DNA of 8,941 nt from Bacteroidales bacterium (GTDB taxonomy: Bacteria; Bacteroidota; Bacteroidia; Bacteroidales; Paludibacteraceae). The stretch covers positions 1 to 8,941 of the forward strand of contig CAAGFD010000236.1 of assembly GCA_900769035.1 (NCBI GenBank). The letters run 5' to 3'. Of this stretch, positions 7,057 to 8,941 are shown piece after piece. The notes under the pieces are model-generated. The model was not told where the DNA came from. It saw only the letters and a program-made list of their open reading frames with translations, and made no database searches. Numbering within the stretch: position 1 is the first letter of the stretch; the number at the start of each line of letters is the position of its first letter. A program made the position numbers and the translations under genes.

Positions 7057-8256
7057 TCAACGTAATTTCAAAGTAATTAAAGTAAATGCAGCCAACAATA
7101 AGCCCACAATCCAAAATCTCATAGTAATCTTATTTTCCGGTATGCCATTAATCGGTTTAGAAATAAGGGCAGGCACACCAACTTTTTGATAATGATGATG
7201 TAAAGGAGCCATTTTAAAGATACGCCTTCCCTCTCCATATTTCTTTTTAGTGTACTTGAAGTACGACGTTTGCATAATAACGGAGAGCGACTCAACGAGG
7301 AATATACCGCTCAAGATAGGGAGTAGCAGCTCTTTATGGATAATAATAGCAAAGACAGCGATAATACCGCCAAGAGCAAGGCTACCGGTATCACCCATAA
7401 ACACCTGGGCAGGATTGGCATTAAACCACAAAAAACCGATAGTAGCACCGATGAATGCCGCAGCAAACACTACCAATTCGCCGGACCCCGGAATATACAT
7501 AATATCGAGATAATCGGCATATTTAATATTTCCCGAAAAATAAGCCAAGATACAAAGCACTACACCTTGAATAGCGGAAGAACCGGTAGCAAGGCCATCG
7601 AGCCCATCAGTAAGATTTGCACCGTTTGAAACTGCCGTAACTACAAAAATAGTAACGAATACGAAGAATATCCAACCAAGGGATTGTGCATACTCTCCAG
7701 CCCAAGTAAACAAGTCGGCATAATCGAAATCGGAGAATTTAAAAAACGGGATTGTAGTAGCTGTAGACTTACCTTCGCCGTAAATTATCACATCCGGACT
7801 AAGGTAAAGCACCAAGCCAACTATAAGACCAACACCCACTTGAGCAATAATTTTAAACTTTCCGTGAAGTCCCTCTTTATTATGTTTGAAAACCTTTATA
7901 TAATCGTCGACAAAACCGAGACCACCAAGCCATACCGTAGTGATTATCATCAATATAATGTATATATTATGAAGTATGGAGAATAACAATACCGGCACAA
8001 GGATAGAAAAAAGTATAATGATACCGCCCATAGTAGGGGTGCCTTTTTTTGACTTTTGACCTTCCAAATCCAAATCTCTGATTTCCTCACCTATCTGCTT
8101 TTTTTGAAGGAAATAAATAAACCTTTTACCGAAATAGATAGAGACGAACAGAGCGGTAATAAACGACATCACCGCACGGAAAGAGATATAAGAGAATACA
8201 CCTGCACCCGGAAAATTAAATGCAGAATCCAAGTATGAAAACAAGTAATAAAACAT
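7057..8256 (-). CDS. mraY: Phospho-N-acetylmuramoyl-pentapeptide-transferase MraY
   Basis: MraY is the polytopic inner-membrane enzyme that transfers phospho-MurNAc-pentapeptide from UDP to undecaprenyl phosphate, making lipid I (EC 2.7.8.13). At 399 residues it is longer than E. coli MraY (360). Much of the excess appears to lie in the segment at about 150-195 between membrane helices, a length I associate with Bacteroidota homologues. KKGTPTMGG (70-78), GFVDDYIK (114-121) with the Asp117-Asp118 pair, NLTDGLDGLA (214-223), FMGDTGSLALGG (286-297) with Asp289, and APLHHHYQ (350-357) are all present. They make up the magnesium and substrate site known from MraY structures, so the enzyme should be active. 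About ten hydrophobic segments are visible. The ATG at 8256 lies 13 bases after the murE stop, without a murF gene in between. Its TGA stop is separated from the murD ATG by only two bases. Confidence 0.98.
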   Translation of the reverse strand: MFYYLFSYLDSAFNFPGAGVFSYISFRAVMSFITALFVSIYFGKRFIYFLQKKQIGEEIRDLDLEGQKSKKGTPTMGGIIILFSILVPVLLFSILHNIYIILMIITTVWLGGLGFVDDYIKVFKHNKEGLHGKFKIIAQVGVGLIVGLVLYLSPDVIIYGEGKSTATTIPFFKFSDFDYADLFTWAGEYAQSLGWIFFVFVTIFVVTAVSNGANLTDGLDGLATGSSAIQGVVLCILAYFSGNIKYADYLDIMYIPGSGELVVFAAAFIGATIGFLWFNANPAQVFMGDTGSLALGGIIAVFAIIIHKELLLPILSGIFLVESLSVIMQTSYFKYTKKKYGEGRRIFKMAPLHHHYQKVGVPALISKPINGIPENKITMRFWIVGLLLAAFTLITLKLR

Positions 8257-8269
8257 AATATCTAATCAA

Positions 8270-8941
8270 TTAAAAACAAGCAATAATTTCTTCTTTATCA
8301 TCGAAATGATGTTTAACATCGCCAATAATCTGATAGTCTTCATGGCCTTTACCGGCAACGAGAACTACATCATTCTTCTTGGCTAAGGCGCAAGCGGTAC
8401 GAATAGCTTGACGGCGATCTTCGATAACGATAACTTTCTTCATCTGTTCCGCATCAAGACCATCGGTCATATCCTTCAATATATCAGAAGGATTTTCATG
8501 TCGAGGGTTATCACTGGTAAGAATTACTCTTTCCGACCCTTTCACGGCTTCTTGAGCCATTATAGGACGTTTACCTTTATCCCTATTACCGCCACAACCT
8601 ACAACGGTAATTAATTCCGAACCTTTATCACGGATTTCGTTAATGGTATTAATTACGTTTGTCAGAGCATCCGGAGTATGAGCATAATCGACGATAGCAG
8701 TGAAACCGGCAGGAGCATTAACTGCTTCGAAACGACCGGAAACCGCATGCTGACACGAGAGCAGGCGGAGCACCTCTTCGGCATCGGCACCAAGAAGTAC
8801 GGCAGCACCATACACTGCAAGTAAATTATAGGCATTAAATTTACCTACAAAAGGCATAAACACCTCACGTCCACACACATTAAGTAGCATACCGGTGAAA
8901 GAATCTTCCAATATCTTCACCGAAAAATCTGCCATAGAGCG
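8270..8941 (-). CDS. murE: UDP-MurNAc-L-Ala-D-Glu--meso-diaminopimelate ligase MurE, C-terminal part
   Basis: MurE adds the third stem-peptide residue to UDP-MurNAc-L-Ala-D-Glu (EC 6.3.2.13). Only the last 223 or so residues are in the window. The frame stays open to the right edge (CGC TCT ATG, Arg-Ser-Met), so the Met at 8935 is internal and not a start. The family length is about 480-490, so slightly over half is missing, including the P-loop. Visible, counting from the first Arg: VGKFNAYNLLAVYGA (32-46), SGRFEA (68-73), VDYAHTPDAL (84-93), VVGCGGNRDKGKRP (113-126), SDNPRHENP (143-151) and VAGKGHEDYQIIG (195-207). The DNPR tetrapeptide marks ligases specific for meso-diaminopimelate rather than lysine, which fits a Gram-negative wall. 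The TAA stop is followed by mraY after 13 bases. In Bacteroidota clusters the gene upstream is usually ftsI; that lies outside the window. Confidence 0.97.
   Translation of the reverse strand, partial: RSMADFSVKILEDSFTGMLLNVCGREVFMPFVGKFNAYNLLAVYGAAVLLGADAEEVLRLLSCQHAVSGRFEAVNAPAGFTAIVDYAHTPDALTNVINTINEIRDKGSELITVVGCGGNRDKGKRPIMAQEAVKGSERVILTSDNPRHENPSDILKDMTDGLDAEQMKKVIVIEDRRQAIRTACALAKKNDVVLVAGKGHEDYQIIGDVKHHFDDKEEIIACF

Larger units (their letters stand above)
32..8941 (-). other. dcw (division and cell wall) gene cluster segment
   Basis: Eight consecutive genes on one strand run murE, mraY, murD, ftsW, murG, murC, ftsQ, ftsA. Intergenic distances in transcription order are 13, 2, about 100, 4, 0, 38 and 11 bases, which supports one long transcript with several translationally coupled pairs (mraY-murD, ftsW-murG, murG-murC). 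No convincing intrinsic terminator is seen anywhere in the window, and no gene lies on the opposite strand. ftsZ would be expected next after ftsA and ftsI/ftsL before murE, both beyond the edges. Gene order is conserved in Bacteroidota; operon status is inferred from spacing. Confidence 0.9.

Noticed and set aside
7055..7114. A 20-residue upstream extension of MurD starting at TTG 7114.
   Set aside because: It overlaps the mraY 3' end, uses a poor start codon, and has no family support; the ATG at 7054 begins right at the conserved GAGESG strand.
8270..8935. A short stand-alone 221-residue ligase starting at the Met at 8935.
   Set aside because: The frame remains open to the window edge, and the content matches only the C-terminal half of MurE, so this is truncation by the window, not a short gene.

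Overview
The window is one dense, single-strand stretch of a division and cell wall (dcw) cluster. Every gene lies on the minus strand, so the reading order runs from the right edge to the left: murE (3' part only), mraY, murD, ftsW, murG, murC, ftsQ, ftsA (5' part only). The order, the absence of murF between murE and mraY, the absence of ddl/murB between murC and ftsQ, the MraY and FtsQ sequence flavour, and AT-rich leaders without visible Shine-Dalgarno motifs all point to the Bacteroidota, probably Bacteroidales. Genus and family cannot be resolved. MurE carries the DNPR signature of meso-diaminopimelate ligases, so the peptidoglycan is the Gram-negative DAP type.

Layout from left to right: positions 1-31 are not genomic but match the Illumina TruSeq read-1 adapter, so the left edge is almost certainly a contig end. 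ftsA (32-939) runs into it, and the last residues of the apparent protein are adapter-encoded. Then come ftsQ (951-1688, TTG start), murC (1727-3091), murG (3092-4201), ftsW (4206-5612), a roughly 100-base spacer with a 15-base direct repeat, murD (5714-7054), mraY (7057-8256) and the C-terminal ligase part of murE (8270-8941), which is open to the window edge. Most gaps are 0-13 bases, so transcriptional and translational coupling is likely. The spacer between murD and ftsW and the 38-base gap before ftsQ are the only breaks.

The genes form one pathway. MurC, MurD and MurE add L-Ala, D-Glu and DAP to UDP-MurNAc in the cytoplasm. MraY moves the finished UDP-MurNAc-pentapeptide onto undecaprenyl phosphate (lipid I), MurG adds GlcNAc (lipid II), and FtsW polymerises glycan at the septum. 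FtsQ and FtsA belong to the divisome that positions FtsW. MurF, Ddl and FtsZ are not in the window.

I see no undescribed system here; the region is core housekeeping. The one biological point that deserves a real look is FtsA. It keeps the family layout but has lost the glycine/acid residues of both visible nucleotide-phosphate loops. Secondary points are a long acidic tail on FtsW, the non-ATG start of ftsQ, and the repeat pair upstream of ftsW.
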